Assembly: GCF_024448695.1 (NCBI RefSeq)
Contig: NZ_JAMOHY010000013.1
Span: 1 to 64,000 of the forward strand
Length of the DNA: 64,000 nt
Direction: 5' to 3'
Origin: Stutzerimonas stutzeri
GTDB taxonomy: Bacteria > Pseudomonadota > Gammaproteobacteria > Pseudomonadales > Pseudomonadaceae
The notes beneath the pieces are model-generated. The model was given only the letters and a program-made list of their open reading frames with translations. It was not told the origin of the DNA and did not search any database. The position numbers and the translations under genes were made by a program. Shown piece by piece: positions 9,213-19,932 of this stretch; the first letter of the stretch is position 1; the number at the start of each line of letters is the position of its first letter.

Positions 9213-10622
9213 ATGACCCGATTACTGCCTCTGATGCTTTGTCTGCTGGTGCTTGCGCCCTGGCCGGCGGTTGCGCGCGTGGTCGGTCCGCAGGCCTGGC
9301 AGGCGTCGGATACGGTACGCGATCTGGCACAGATTCGCCGCAGCGGTGTGTTGCGTGTGCTGGTGAATCAGAGCCGCAACAGCTCCGGTGAAGTGAAGGG
9401 CGAAGCCATTGGCGTCGAGTATGTTCGCTTGCGAGCCTTCGAGCAGTTTCTCAATCGCGACTCGAAAGGGCGTACGGTCACTCTGGAAGTCATCCCCAAG
9501 GCAAAGGACCAACTCCTCGCGGCCCTGCAAAGAGGCGAAGGGGATCTGGTGGCGCCGGGCGAGTTGCTTGATCGAGGAACGATGCGCCAGGTGAGTCGCA
9601 CGCGTGCGGTTGTGAAGCAGGTGCCGATGGTGTTGGTTACACGCCAGGGCAGCCGGCGCTACACACAGCTGCAACAATTCTCGGGGCGCAGTCTGGCATT
9701 ACCGGCAGGCAGCGTCGCCGGTAGCGCGCTGGAAAAGGTCAACCGGGAATTGATGCAGGGCGGACGTGCGCCCATCGTTGTCGAGTGGGTCGATTCGACG
9801 CTCGCCGTGGAAGACGTGCTGGAAATGGTGCAGGCCGGTATTTACCCGGCCACCATCGTTGAGCAGCCGATTGCCGAGCGTTGGGCGAAGGTGTTGCCGA
9901 AGCTTCGTATCGAGTCGCACCTGACGCTGGGTGAGCACGCAGGCATGTACTGGTTCGTACGCCAGGAAGCGAGCATGTTGCGCGCCAGCGCAGACCGTTT
10001 TCTGGCGAACTACCGCGTCCCGGATAATCAGGATGCCGCCTTCGTTCGGGTATATCGACGTCTGTATCGAGTGCAGTATCCGCTTGACGCCATTGGTCGG
10101 CAGCGTCTGGAAAAGGTTCGTTCGACACTGCAACACCATGGCCGACAGCAGGATATCGACTGGCTGAACCTGGCGGCGTTGGCCTTCAAGGAATCGACCC
10201 TTAACCCGGCAGCCCGAGGCGCTTCGGGCGCCACCGGGCTGATGCAGATGACACCCGCCACAGCGCGCAGCATGGGCGTCGGTGATATCGGCAAGCTGGA
10301 GAACAATGTGCTGGCAAGCGCCAGGTATCTGGCCAGTATCCGCCGGGATTTCTTCGCCAGCCCCAGGCTCAATGAACGTGAGCGCATGGCGTTCATCCTC
10401 GCTGGCTACAACATGGGACCCCAGCGGGTACAGAGCATGCGCGCCGAGGCCCGCCGTCGAGGCCTCAACCCGGATCAATGGTTCTTCCAGGTCGAACGTA
10501 TTGCCATGGAAACCATGGGCATGGGGGTGGTGAGTTACGTCAATGCCGTGAACAAGTACTACCTGGCATACAACCGGGAGCGCTATCTGCTGGAGGCAGG
10601 GCCGCAGAGCGCATCCAATTAA
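9213..10622 (+). CDS. membrane-bound lytic murein transglycosylase, MltF-like
   Basis: A 469-residue exported protein: signal peptide (1-21, LLPLMLCLLVLAPWPAVA), a periplasmic substrate-binding-protein type 3 domain (about 45-270, starting RSGVLRVLVNQS) and a C-terminal SLT lytic transglycosylase domain (about 310-450). The catalytic Glu sits in ALAFKESTLNP, followed by GASGATGLMQMTPATA, the conserved SLT core. It would cleave the MurNAc-GlcNAc bond of peptidoglycan to yield 1,6-anhydro ends. There is no lipobox, so it is not an outer-membrane lipoprotein like MltC/D. The start at ATG 9213 is the one that gives a signal peptide. It converges with greB, 2 bp apart. Confidence 0.9.
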   Translation: MTRLLPLMLCLLVLAPWPAVARVVGPQAWQASDTVRDLAQIRRSGVLRVLVNQSRNSSGEVKGEAIGVEYVRLRAFEQFLNRDSKGRTVTLEVIPKAKDQLLAALQRGEGDLVAPGELLDRGTMRQVSRTRAVVKQVPMVLVTRQGSRRYTQLQQFSGRSLALPAGSVAGSALEKVNRELMQGGRAPIVVEWVDSTLAVEDVLEMVQAGIYPATIVEQPIAERWAKVLPKLRIESHLTLGEHAGMYWFVRQEASMLRASADRFLANYRVPDNQDAAFVRVYRRLYRVQYPLDAIGRQRLEKVRSTLQHHGRQQDIDWLNLAALAFKESTLNPAARGASGATGLMQMTPATARSMGVGDIGKLENNVLASARYLASIRRDFFASPRLNERERMAFILAGYNMGPQRVQSMRAEARRRGLNPDQWFFQVERIAMETMGMGVVSYVNAVNKYYLAYNRERYLLEAGPQSASN

Positions 10623-10624
10623 GC

Positions 10625-11119
10625 TCAGTACTCGATCGCGACGATGTACCAGAGCCTGGGGCCGGTTGGCGTCTGGACCTGCACTTCGGCATCCAGCGGC
10701 TTGCCTACCAGGGCTCTGGCCAACGGCGAATCGATGCTGATCAGGCCCTGCCTGAGATCCAGTTCGTCCGGGCCGACTATGCGATAGCGTGCCTGCTCGC
10801 CGTCCTCATCCTCGACGGTCACCCAGGCGCCGAAGTACACCTTGCCGGGGTCGCCTGGCCGTTCGCTGACCACCTTGAGCTTCTCCAGCCGCTTGGTAAG
10901 AAAGCGCACACGGCTGTCGATCTCCCGCAGCATCTTCTTGCCATAGGTGTATTCGGCGTTTTCCGAACGATCGCCTTGCGCGGCGGCTTCACTTACTGAC
11001 TGCGTCACCTGTGGGCGCTTGACGTGCCATAGCTCATGCAACTCGGCACGCAGTCGCGCCTCACCTTCAGGGGTAATCAGCGGGGTGCCGGCAGGGCGCG
11101 GTGGACGGTAACGGCTCAT
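10625..11119 (-). CDS. greB: transcription elongation factor GreB
   Basis: A 164-residue Gre factor. The N-terminal coiled coil (about 15-85) bears the acidic tip in [14 protein letters not shown] that enters the RNA polymerase secondary channel and stimulates transcript cleavage. The C-terminal FKBP-like domain ends [26 protein letters not shown]. GreB rather than GreA is indicated by the start [19 protein letters not shown], the [12 protein letters not shown] segment and the length. Stands alone, converging with the lytic transglycosylase gene. Confidence 0.93.
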   Translation of the reverse strand: MSRYRPPRPAGTPLITPEGEARLRAELHELWHVKRPQVTQSVSEAAAQGDRSENAEYTYGKKMLREIDSRVRFLTKRLEKLKVVSERPGDPGKVYFGAWVTVEDEDGEQARYRIVGPDELDLRQGLISIDSPLARALVGKPLDAEVQVQTPTGPRLWYIVAIEY

Positions 11120-11214
11120 GAACTATCCGGTTCGGCTATGGAGGCCGGACATTGTAAGCCAGCTGCCCGTTTCAGCTAGCGGCACCTTATGGAACGGGCG
11201 ATGGCTCCAATGAT

Positions 11215-13716
11215 TCAATCCTCGCGCAGCACACTCAGTGGACTGGCGTTCAGCGCGCGGCGCGTACCGATCACGCCCGCCCCACCGACCAGCAGGGCGC
11301 CGATCAGCGGCAAAACCAGCAGCCAGGGATGCGGCTGCCAGCGCAGGTCGAAGACGAAGTGGTAGAGCAGGGCGCTGACCAGTTCACAGCCCAGCGCGGC
11401 CAGTAGACCGCTGGCCGCGCCGAGTACGCCGAACTCGGCGCGCCGGGCCTTGAGCAAGAGCTTGCGCTCGGCGCCCAGCGCCCGCAGCAAGGCACCCTGG
11501 CGAATGCGTTCGTCGAGGGTTGCCTGCAGACCGGCGAACAGCACGGCAAGGCCCGCCGCCAGGACAAACATCAGCACGTATTCCACGGCCAGCGAGACTT
11601 GCGCGAGGATGCTGCGCAGCTGGCCGAGCAGGGCCTCGACCTGAAGGATCGTTGCAGAGGGGAAATCGCGTGCGAGCTGTACCAGTTCGCGGTCCTTGCC
11701 GGGCGGCAGGTGGAAACTGGTCATATACGTAGCGGGGACGTCCTGCAGCGTGTGCGGCTCGAAGATCATGTAGAAGTTGGGTTGGAAGCTGTCCCAGTTC
11801 ACTTCACGCAGGCTGATCACGCTGACGTCACGGGTGATGCCGCCCACGGTGAAACTCAGACGATCACCCAGTTTCACCGTCAGGCTCTCGGCCAGCTCTG
11901 CTTCCACCGACACGCCGGGCAGCTCACCAGGCTCATCATTCCACCAGCGGCCTGCGGTCAGGCGATTGTCCGCCGGCAGTTCACTGGCCCAGGTCAGGCT
12001 CAGGTCCCGGCGGATTGCCCGTTCGCCCTGGCTTTCCTTGCTGACGACCTGCCGTACCGGTTCGCCATTGATGGCTACGAGACGTCCCGGCACCACTGGA
12101 TACAGTGGGGCTGAATGATCGGACAGGGCCGCGATGCGCTCGCCGAAGGCGGCACTGTCCGCCGGCAACACGTTCAGTACGAAATGGTTGGGGGCGTCTT
12201 CGGGCAGCTGTTCCTGCCAGGTGTCGAGCAGTTCGCCGCGCAGCAGCGCGATCAGTGCCATGGCCAGCAGGATCAGGCCAAAGGCCAGTGACTGACCGGC
12301 AGCAGCCAGCGGATGGCGCAGCAACTGGCCGAGCCCCAGGCGCCAGGGCAGGGAGGCTCCTGACAGCGTCCGGCGCAGTCCCTGCAAAGTCAGCAACAGC
12401 AGGCCACCGAGCACCAGCGTGGCGAGCAGGCCACCACCGAGCAGGGCCAAGGTGATTTTCAGATCCAGGCTCAGACGCCACATGATCAGCCCCAGAGCGA
12501 CAATGGCTGCGCCGTATACCAACCAGGTACTGGGCGGCACCGGCAGCATGTCGCGGCGCAGCACACGCAGCGGAGGCACACGCCCCAGTGCAGCCAGCGG
12601 TGGCAGGGCGAAGCCGGCCAGGGCCACCAGCCCCGTGGCGATGCCGGCCAAGGCCGGCCAGAGAGTTGCTGTGGGAATTTCGCTGACCACCAGATCACGC
12701 AGCAGGAAGAACAGCCCGTGCTGCGCCGCCCAGCCCAGCAGCGCACCGACTATGCTGGCCAATGCGCCGAGATAGGCCAACTGCAAGGTATAGAGCAGCA
12801 GCGCTTCGCGACGGGACAGTCCGAGGCAGCGCAGCAGCGCGCTGGCATCGAAACGACGTGAAGCAAAGCGCGAGGCGGACAAGGCCACGGCAACCCCGGC
12901 GAGCAACACCGCCGCCAGGCTGGCCAGGTTCAGGTAGCGCTCGGCACGGCCCAGGGCGCCGCCAATCTGGCGATTGCCGTCTTTCGCAGTTTCGATGCGC
13001 TGGTGAGGCTGAAGATCAGCCTGGATGGCCTGCTGATAGGCTTGCAGCTGTGATGCCGGACCGCGCCAGAGTTCGCGGTAGCTCACGCGGCTGCCAGGCT
13101 GAACCACGCCGGTCGCCTGCAGGTCATCGATATGCATCAATACGCGCGGCGTCAGACTGTAGAAGTCACCCACGCGATCAGGTTCATAGGTCAGTACGCG
13201 AGTCAGTTGCAGCGGCTTGTTGCCGACCTCGATCAGGTCGCCGACCTGCAGATCCAGCGCCGCGAACAGGCGTGCTTCGGCCCAGGCTTCGCCGGGCTGC
13301 GGACCCTGACTGGCCTGTTCGGGCTGATAGGGCGCTGCTGCGCTGCGCAGTTCGCCACGCAGCGGATAATGGCTGTCGGCGGCCTTGACGCTGGCCAGTT
13401 GCAGGTTGTCGTCGGTGGCGATGACGCTGGAGAACTCCACTACGCGGGCATGATCAAGCTGCAGTCGGCTACCTGCTTCGATCTGCTCCGGTGCGGCAGG
13501 AGCGCTGCCGCGCACGACCAGGTCGGCACCGAGGAATTCGGTGGCGCGCAAGAGCATGGCGTCATTCAAGCGGGCGCCGAAATAACCGATGGCAGTACTG
13601 GCTGCCACTGCGATCAGTAGCGCACAGAAAAGCACGCGCAATTCGCCCGAGCGCGCATCACGCAGGAGTTGGCGCAGGGCGAGGGTAGCCAGCCGGCTGA
13701 TGGGTACGCGCTTCAT
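11215..13716 (-). CDS. ABC transporter permease, YbbP/FtsX-like
   Basis: An 833-residue permease of the MacB/FtsX superfamily, YbbP type. It has one N-terminal helix (about 27-50), a large periplasmic domain, then two groups of helices with FtsX domains (about 255-410 and 700-830), including LARPALRALGAERK-like and GVIGTRRALNASPLSVLRED sequence at the C terminus. With the ATPase encoded by the overlapping upstream gene it forms a type VII-like ABC complex, probably exporting or extracting envelope lipids or lipoproteins; the substrate is unknown. The start at 13716 (MKRVPIS) overlaps the end of the ATPase gene by 4 bp. Confidence 0.88.
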   Translation of the reverse strand: MKRVPISRLATLALRQLLRDARSGELRVLFCALLIAVAASTAIGYFGARLNDAMLLRATEFLGADLVVRGSAPAAPEQIEAGSRLQLDHARVVEFSSVIATDDNLQLASVKAADSHYPLRGELRSAAAPYQPEQASQGPQPGEAWAEARLFAALDLQVGDLIEVGNKPLQLTRVLTYEPDRVGDFYSLTPRVLMHIDDLQATGVVQPGSRVSYRELWRGPASQLQAYQQAIQADLQPHQRIETAKDGNRQIGGALGRAERYLNLASLAAVLLAGVAVALSASRFASRRFDASALLRCLGLSRREALLLYTLQLAYLGALASIVGALLGWAAQHGLFFLLRDLVVSEIPTATLWPALAGIATGLVALAGFALPPLAALGRVPPLRVLRRDMLPVPPSTWLVYGAAIVALGLIMWRLSLDLKITLALLGGGLLATLVLGGLLLLTLQGLRRTLSGASLPWRLGLGQLLRHPLAAAGQSLAFGLILLAMALIALLRGELLDTWQEQLPEDAPNHFVLNVLPADSAAFGERIAALSDHSAPLYPVVPGRLVAINGEPVRQVVSKESQGERAIRRDLSLTWASELPADNRLTAGRWWNDEPGELPGVSVEAELAESLTVKLGDRLSFTVGGITRDVSVISLREVNWDSFQPNFYMIFEPHTLQDVPATYMTSFHLPPGKDRELVQLARDFPSATILQVEALLGQLRSILAQVSLAVEYVLMFVLAAGLAVLFAGLQATLDERIRQGALLRALGAERKLLLKARRAEFGVLGAASGLLAALGCELVSALLYHFVFDLRWQPHPWLLVLPLIGALLVGGAGVIGTRRALNASPLSVLRED

Positions 13717-14399
13717 CGGCTCTGCTCGTCGTCGACCCGTCGGCCGCCTTCCAGCCGCAGCAGATGCTGGCAACGCTGGGCCAGACGTTCATCATGGGTC
13801 ACCAGCACCAGTGTGGTAGCGCGCTCACGGTTCAGCTCGAAGAGCAGTTCGGTGATGTTCGCGCCCGTGTGACTGTCGAGATTGCCGGTCGGCTCGTCGG
13901 CAAACAGCACTTCGGGTTCGGCGGCGAAGGCGCGGGCGACGGCAACGCGCTGTTGCTCGCCACCAGACAGCTGTCGCGGGTAGTGGTGCAGGCGCGCGCC
14001 CAGGCCGACGCGCTCGAGCAGTTCGCTGGCCTTCGTCTGGGCATCACGACGACCGTGCAGTTCCAGCGGCAGCATGACGTTTTCCAGTGCATTGAGGCTG
14101 TCGAGTAGCTGGAAGGACTGGAAAACGAAGCCGACATGCTCGGCCCGGACCCTGGCGCGTTGATCCTCATCCAGTTCCCCGAGCCGATGGCCGGCCAGAG
14201 TCACCTCGCCGGAACTGGGCAGATCCAGCCCGGCAAGCAGACCGAGCAGGGTGGATTTGCCCGAGCCGGAGGTGCCAATGATGGCCAGGCTGTCACCCTT
14301 GTCCAGGCTCAGTGACACTTCGTCGAGGATGGCCAGTTCACCTTCCGCGCTGGGTACCACTTTGCTAAGGTTCCGGGCATTGAGAATGCTGTCGCTCAT
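13713..14399 (-). CDS. ABC transporter ATP-binding protein, YbbA-like
   Basis: A 228-residue ABC ATPase of the LolD/MacB/YbbA group. Walker [10 protein letters not shown] (about 40-48), Q-loop FVFQSFQLL, signature [16 protein letters not shown] (about 140-155), Walker [14 protein letters not shown], and the H-loop in LVTHDERLA. It pairs with the permease gene that overlaps its 3' end. The start at 14399 (MSDSILN) was chosen over an upstream ATG because the longer version would run through the start of divergent tesA. The ybbAP-tesA arrangement matches that of E. coli and other Pseudomonas. Confidence 0.92.
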   Translation of the reverse strand: MSDSILNARNLSKVVPSAEGELAILDEVSLSLDKGDSLAIIGTSGSGKSTLLGLLAGLDLPSSGEVTLAGHRLGELDEDQRARVRAEHVGFVFQSFQLLDSLNALENVMLPLELHGRRDAQTKASELLERVGLGARLHHYPRQLSGGEQQRVAVARAFAAEPEVLFADEPTGNLDSHTGANITELLFELNRERATTLVLVTHDERLAQRCQHLLRLEGGRRVDDEQSR

Positions 14400-14409
14400 G
14401 GAGATTCCG

Positions 14410-15015
14410 ATGCGAATGTGGCTGAAAGGTGGGGTGCTGGTCTTGCTGTGCTGGGTCCAGGGCGCCCTGGGTGGGACGGTTCTGGTGGTCGGGGATAGTA
14501 TCAGTGCCGCTTTCGGCCTGGAAACCAGCCAGGGCTGGGTGCACATGCTCCAGCAACGGCTGGATTCTGAGGCCCCCGAGTATCAGGTGGTGAATGCCTC
14601 AATCAGTGGCGACACCACGGCGGGCGGGCGTTCCAGGCTGCCGACCCTGCTTGATGAGCATGCTCCTGCCATCGTGATTCTGGAGCTTGGAGGCAATGAT
14701 GGCTTGCGCGGGCAGTCGCCAGTGCAATTGAAACAGAATCTTGCGGCGATGGTTGAGCAGTCGCAGGAAGTGGGAGCCCGGGTGGTGTTGCTTGGCATGC
14801 GCATGCCGCCCAATCTGGGTCAGCGTTATACCACGGCATTCGCCAAGGCCTTCGACTCGCTCGCTGCCGAACAGGAACTGCCCTATGTGCCTTTCTTTCT
14901 CGAAGGCGTGGGTGGTGTTGCACAGATGATGCAGGCTGACGGCATCCATCCCACGGCTGCCGCCCAGCAGCGACTGCTGGACAACCTATGGCCGGTGCTC
15001 GAACCCTTGCTTTGA
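14410..15015 (+). CDS. tesA: multifunctional acyl-CoA thioesterase I / lysophospholipase L1 / arylesterase
   Basis: A 201-residue SGNH hydrolase. Signal peptide about 1-20 (GGVLVLLCWVQGALG) followed at once by block I GDSISAAFG with the nucleophilic Ser. Block III is ELGGNDGLRG (Gly/Asn oxyanion residues), and block V DGIHPTAAAQ supplies the catalytic Asp and His. TesA is periplasmic and hydrolyses acyl thioesters, lysophospholipids and small esters. It is divergent from the ybbAP-type ABC genes with starts only 10 bp apart, so each promoter must lie inside the other gene. Start ATG 14410 (or 14416). Confidence 0.92.
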   Translation: MRMWLKGGVLVLLCWVQGALGGTVLVVGDSISAAFGLETSQGWVHMLQQRLDSEAPEYQVVNASISGDTTAGGRSRLPTLLDEHAPAIVILELGGNDGLRGQSPVQLKQNLAAMVEQSQEVGARVVLLGMRMPPNLGQRYTTAFAKAFDSLAAEQELPYVPFFLEGVGGVAQMMQADGIHPTAAAQQRLLDNLWPVLEPLL

Positions 15016-15059
15016 GCCAGCGGCGCAGATAGTGTCGCGCCCCTCGATTGGAGCCTCCA

Positions 15060-15341
15060 ATGCCTCGTCCAGCCTGGTCCCTTTTTGCCTACCGCCTCAT
15101 CGTCCCGGACGAGCAGTTCGACCTGTTCGCCTGTCGCGAGAATCGTCTGCATCTGGCCCTGCGCCAGTTGGAACTGAATGGTCAGGCTGATCGCACCCTA
15201 TGTGGTGGTTTTCTACCGGCAAAGCCGCGCTGGCAGGATCTGGAACGCAGTCTGCTGAAAGATCAGCGGCTTTGTCCGACTTGTCGCGAGACGCTCGGCG
15301 CGCAGCGTCGGGGGTTCGCTTCGGTCCTCAATGCCTGGTAG
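15060..15341 (+). CDS. small conserved-looking hypothetical protein
   Basis: A 93-residue soluble protein starting MPRPAWSLFAYRL. It holds a CPTC pair near residue 75 (DQRLCPTCRETL) and Cys in DLFACREN and RTLCGGF, which could bind a metal or be redox active. I do not recognise a family. It lies between tesA and the L,D-transpeptidase gene on the same strand, with codon use like its neighbours. Confidence 0.6.
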   Translation: MPRPAWSLFAYRLIVPDEQFDLFACRENRLHLALRQLELNGQADRTLCGGFLPAKPRWQDLERSLLKDQRLCPTCRETLGAQRRGFASVLNAW

Positions 15342-15409
15342 CTCGGCGCTCGCTTTGCCTTCGAGTACAATCGCCCAAAATAGCCTTCCCCATTTCCAAG
15401 GAAACCCGA

Positions 15410-16372
15410 ATGCTCCCGCGTGCCTCTGCAGTCGCCTCCTGTATGTCACTTACTGCCTTGCTGTGGGCCGGACAGTCTGTAGCGCTCGAATTGCCGCTGC
15501 CGCCCGAAGGCGAGGATATAGTGGGCGAGATTCAGGTCATCAAGGCCAAGTATGAAGACACCTTCGCGGCCCTTGGCGAGACCCATGATTTGGGCTACCT
15601 GGAGCTTGTTGCAGCGAATCCGGGGGTCGATCCCTGGCTGCCAGGCGAAGGCACCGACATCATTCTGCCAACACGTTTCATTCTCCCGCCGGGCCCGCGT
15701 GAAGGCATCGTGATCAACCTTGCCGAGTACCGCCTGTATTACTACCCGGAAGGTCAGTCAGTGGTGCATACCTATCCCTTGGGCATCGGGCGCGAAGGCT
15801 GGGGATCGCCGGTGGGCAATACACGCATTTCCGCGATGACCAGCAACCCGGCCTGGTATCCGCCCCAGTCGATTCGCGATGAGCATGCCGCGGATGGTGA
15901 TCCACTGCCGAGGGTGGTGCCGCCAGGCCCTGACAACCCGCTGGGCCCCTACAAGATGACCCTGGCAATGCCGGGTTATCTCATTCACGGGTCAAACAAG
16001 AAGTTCGGTATTGGCATGCGTGTCAGTCATGGCTGTTTCCGCATGCTCAATCACAACGTTCTCGAGCTTGCCGGACGGGTCAAGGTAGGTACGCCGGTGC
16101 GCATCATTGATGAGCCGTACAAGTTCGGTGTCAGTCAGGGCAAGGTCTACCTTGAAGCTCACACACCGCTGCAGGAAGAAAACCAGCACATGACGCTCAT
16201 GGACAAGCATGCCGTGGTGATCAATACACTGCTCGACGAAGAACATGATGCGAGCGCGCTACGGCTGGATTGGGAAATGGTGCGCGAGGTCATTGCGGGA
16301 GAAGATGGCTTGCCCATTCAGATTGCCGAGCAGGGCCAGGCTCTGGTGAGTCATGAGGAGTCTGTTTTCTAA
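15410..16372 (+). CDS. periplasmic L,D-transpeptidase (YkuD domain)
   Basis: A 320-residue exported enzyme of the ErfK/YbiS/YcfS/YnhG type. Signal peptide 1-24, an N-terminal LysM-like part (about 40-100, with YLELVAANPGVDPWLPGEGT), then the YkuD domain (about 105-240). The domain carries YLIHGSNKKFGIG and the catalytic SHGCFRML (Cys about 206). Such enzymes make 3-3 peptidoglycan cross-links or attach Braun-type lipoprotein to the wall. The major lipoprotein OprI is encoded just downstream in the convergent orientation, which fits a possible role in OprI attachment (inference). Confidence 0.92.
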   Translation: MLPRASAVASCMSLTALLWAGQSVALELPLPPEGEDIVGEIQVIKAKYEDTFAALGETHDLGYLELVAANPGVDPWLPGEGTDIILPTRFILPPGPREGIVINLAEYRLYYYPEGQSVVHTYPLGIGREGWGSPVGNTRISAMTSNPAWYPPQSIRDEHAADGDPLPRVVPPGPDNPLGPYKMTLAMPGYLIHGSNKKFGIGMRVSHGCFRMLNHNVLELAGRVKVGTPVRIIDEPYKFGVSQGKVYLEAHTPLQEENQHMTLMDKHAVVINTLLDEEHDASALRLDWEMVREVIAGEDGLPIQIAEQGQALVSHEESVF

Positions 16373-16394
16373 ACGTTTGATATGCCTCGCCTAT

Positions 16395-16427
16395 AAAAAA
16401 GCCGACCTGTTTAAGGTCGGCTTTTTT
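16395..16427. terminator. intrinsic terminator, bidirectional
   Basis: GC stem GCCGACC / GGTCGGC with a 7-base loop, flanked by A6 and T6, between the convergent L,D-transpeptidase and oprI genes; usable from both sides. Confidence 0.85.
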
Positions 16428-16479
16428 ACGCCTGTAATCCGTCCTGAATGCATTTCAGCCTTCAGGACGGCACAGAGGT

Positions 16480-16734
16480 TCACTTGCGGCTGGCGCGTTC
16501 CAGCATGCGCAGTGCACGCTCGTTGGCTTCGTCAGCGGTCTGCTGAGCCTTCTGAGCGGCCTGCAGAGCTTCGTCAGCCTTGCTGTATGCTTCGTCAGCA
16601 CGAGCCTGGGCGCGGGCAGCAGCATCTTCAGTAGCGGTCAGACGAGCTTCGCCTTCTTGAGTCATGCTGTTGCTGCAACCAGTCGCCAGTACTGCAGCGA
16701 AAGCCAGAGCAGAAAGTTTCAGAACGTTGTTCAT
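16480..16734 (-). CDS. oprI: major outer-membrane lipoprotein OprI
   Basis: An 84-residue lipoprotein, the Pseudomonas counterpart of Lpp. Signal peptide and lipobox LATGCSNS (lipidated Cys about residue 20). The mature part is an Ala-rich heptad coiled coil ([17 protein letters not shown]) that forms the trimer, ending in ASRK, whose terminal Lys can be linked to peptidoglycan. Length and sequence match OprI. ATG 16734 is preceded by AAGGGGAACACG. It shares a terminator with the convergent L,D-transpeptidase gene. Confidence 0.96.
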   Translation of the reverse strand: MNNVLKLSALAFAAVLATGCSNSMTQEGEARLTATEDAAARAQARADEAYSKADEALQAAQKAQQTADEANERALRMLERASRK

Positions 16735-17122
16735 CGTGTTCCCCTTGAAATGAAATCCATGACAACTTCCATTATCGAAAGTTGGCGGGCACATACTACC
16801 GATAAGTTTCGCCAAGTAAACTGAGGCAGACACCTGTCAGCACAGTTTTTTATGCGAACTCGCCTGTTTTTCATTGGCGGCTGACCTGTCTGGTTGAAAA
16901 ACAACCAAAGCCAGCTTTTTTATCCATTGGATTGACTCTCTTGGTAAGCGAAAGTTGCACTCCAGACCCGATTGGCGAATGCCTTTAATGCGCTGCATAC
17001 GGCATCTGGCGGACGGTTTGACGGTGTAGAGGGTGCAAGGGTATGGCGCACACTGTTCGCTGGATGCATTATCGGCAGTGTTCTTGAGAGGCAACCAAAC
17101 CAACCTGCACCAAGGAGGCGAG
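16735..17122. promoter_or_regulatory. oprI upstream region (388 bp without a gene)
   Basis: Intergenic DNA between divergent oprI and the GNAT gene. A candidate minus-strand oprI promoter is TTTACT (16815-16820) and TAGTAT (16793-16798) with a 16-bp spacer, giving a leader of about 50 bases. The plus-strand gene has a good Shine-Dalgarno (AAGGAGG, about 17112-17118). I see no convincing gene or riboswitch in the rest. Confidence 0.4.
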
Positions 17123-17416
17123 ATGAGCGACACAGTGACCATCCACCATGATCGGGCAGGCCACCAATTCGAGACGACCGTGGATGGTCATCGTGCCTAT
17201 CTGGCTTATATGGATCTGGGCAAGCAAACCCTGGATATCTACCGGACTTTCGTTCCCGATGCGCTACGCGGTCGAGGCATCGCTGCCGTTCTGGCCAGGC
17301 ATGCGCTGGAGTACGCCGAACATGAGGGCTATACGGTCATTCCCTCCTGCTCGTACGTGGAGCGCTATATAGAGCGGCATGCCAAAGCGGAAGACAGTAC
17401 CGATAACCAGGTTTAA
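17123..17416 (+). CDS. small GNAT-like N-acetyltransferase (YjdJ type)
   Basis: A 97-residue protein of the short GNAT/YjdJ-like family (Gcn5-related N-acetyltransferase reduced to its core). The acetyl-CoA-binding P-loop is visible as ALRGRGIAAVLARHALEYA (about 48-66), followed by GYTVIPSCSYVERYIERH, typical of the group. Substrate unknown. ATG 17123 follows a strong AAGGAGG. It ends at a bidirectional terminator shared with the convergent DAHP synthase gene. Confidence 0.85.
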   Translation: MSDTVTIHHDRAGHQFETTVDGHRAYLAYMDLGKQTLDIYRTFVPDALRGRGIAAVLARHALEYAEHEGYTVIPSCSYVERYIERHAKAEDSTDNQV

Positions 17417-17442
17417 AAAAACGCCGTAATCGGCGTTTTTTT
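17415..17442. terminator. intrinsic terminator, bidirectional
   Basis: Stem AACGCCG / CGGCGTT with loop TAAT, flanked by an A-run and T7, between the convergent GNAT and DAHP synthase genes. Confidence 0.85.
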
Positions 17443-17456
17443 ACTCGTTTCTTCGC

Positions 17457-18533
17457 TTAACCGCGCGCCCGCTTGGGCAGTACCTCGACGAGCTTGGCAT
17501 GCATGCCGAGAATGGCCTTCTCGGTGGTATCCCAGTCGATGCAGGCATCGGTGATGGACACGCCGTATTTCAGGTCCGCCAGATCCTTGGGAATCGACTG
17601 GTTGCCCCAGCCCAGGTGGCTTTCGACCATCAGCCCGACGATGGAGTTGTTGCCTTCCAGAATCTGGTTGGCGACGTTGTCCATCACCAGCGGTTGCAGG
17701 GCCGGGTCCTTGTTGGAGTTGGCGTGGCTGCAGTCAATCATGATGTTGGGGGCAATCTTGGCCCTGGCCAGTTCCTGTTCGCACACCGCAACGCTGACCG
17801 AATCGTAGTTGGGCTTGCCGTTGCCGCCGCGCAGCACCACGTGGCCGTAGCGGTTGCCCTTGGTGGTGACAATGGAGGACACGCCAGCCTGGTTGATACC
17901 GAGGAAGCGGTGCGGGCTGGAGACTGATTGCAGGGCGTTGACCGCCACCGTCAGGCTGCCGTCGGTGCCGTTTTTGAAGCCAACCGCCGAGGACAGGCCT
18001 GATGCCATTTCACGGTGGGTCTGGGATTCGGTGGTGCGCGCGCCGATGGCGGACCAGCTGATCAGATCCTGCAGGTATTGCGGGGAGATCGGGTCCAGGG
18101 CTTCGGTAGCGGTGGGCAGGCCCATCTCGGCCAGATCGAGCAGCAGCTTGCGGCCAATGTGCAGGCCGTCCTGGATCTTGAACGAGTCATCCATGTAGGG
18201 ATCGTTGATCAGACCCTTCCAGCCTACGGTAGTGCGCGGCTTCTCGAAGTAGACGCGCATGATCAGGTAGAGGCTGTCGGACACCTTGTCGGCCAGCACC
18301 TTGAGGCGTTCGGCATATTCATGGGCGGCCTTGAGATCGTGAATCGAGCAGGGGCCGATCACCACGAACAGGCGATGATCCTTGCCATCGAGGATGTCAC
18401 GAACGACCTGCCGTCCTTCGGAAACGGTCTTCAATGCGGATGCCGTGAGCGGGAGTTCCCGCTTCAACTGCTCCGGTGTGATCAGGGTTTCGTTGGAGAA
18501 AACGTTGAGGTCATCGATCGGTAAATCAGCCAT
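17457..18533 (-). CDS. 3-deoxy-7-phosphoheptulonate (DAHP) synthase, class I
   Basis: A 358-residue class I DAHP synthase (AroF/AroG/AroH family) catalysing the first step of the shikimate pathway from phosphoenolpyruvate and erythrose-4-phosphate. Motifs: VVIGPCSIHD (about 54-63), MRVYFEKPRTTVGWKGLINDP (PEP site), GARTTESQTHREMASGL, KNGTDGS, and IMIDCSHANSNKD (metal ligands). Which aromatic amino acid inhibits it cannot be decided from sequence here, so no letter is given. ATG 18533 (MADLPID) follows a plausible leader; a longer upstream reading has no family similarity. Confidence 0.93.
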   Translation of the reverse strand: MADLPIDDLNVFSNETLITPEQLKRELPLTASALKTVSEGRQVVRDILDGKDHRLFVVIGPCSIHDLKAAHEYAERLKVLADKVSDSLYLIMRVYFEKPRTTVGWKGLINDPYMDDSFKIQDGLHIGRKLLLDLAEMGLPTATEALDPISPQYLQDLISWSAIGARTTESQTHREMASGLSSAVGFKNGTDGSLTVAVNALQSVSSPHRFLGINQAGVSSIVTTKGNRYGHVVLRGGNGKPNYDSVSVAVCEQELARAKIAPNIMIDCSHANSNKDPALQPLVMDNVANQILEGNNSIVGLMVESHLGWGNQSIPKDLADLKYGVSITDACIDWDTTEKAILGMHAKLVEVLPKRARG

Positions 18534-19837
<1,304 letters not shown>

Positions 19838-19855
19838 TCAAAGCATGGCTGCGGC

Positions 19856-19873
19856 CAGGGCCGAATTCATTCG
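19856..19873 (-). repeat. dispersed 18-bp REP-like sequence, inverted copy
   Basis: Exact reverse complement of the 18-mer at 3229-3246, in the short spacer between convergent cysB and cysH. Confidence 0.6.
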
Positions 19874-19932
19874 ACCCTAGCTGTAGTCGGTGAGCGAAAG
19901 CCGAACGGGTTCGCCCTACGAGGCTTGCCGTC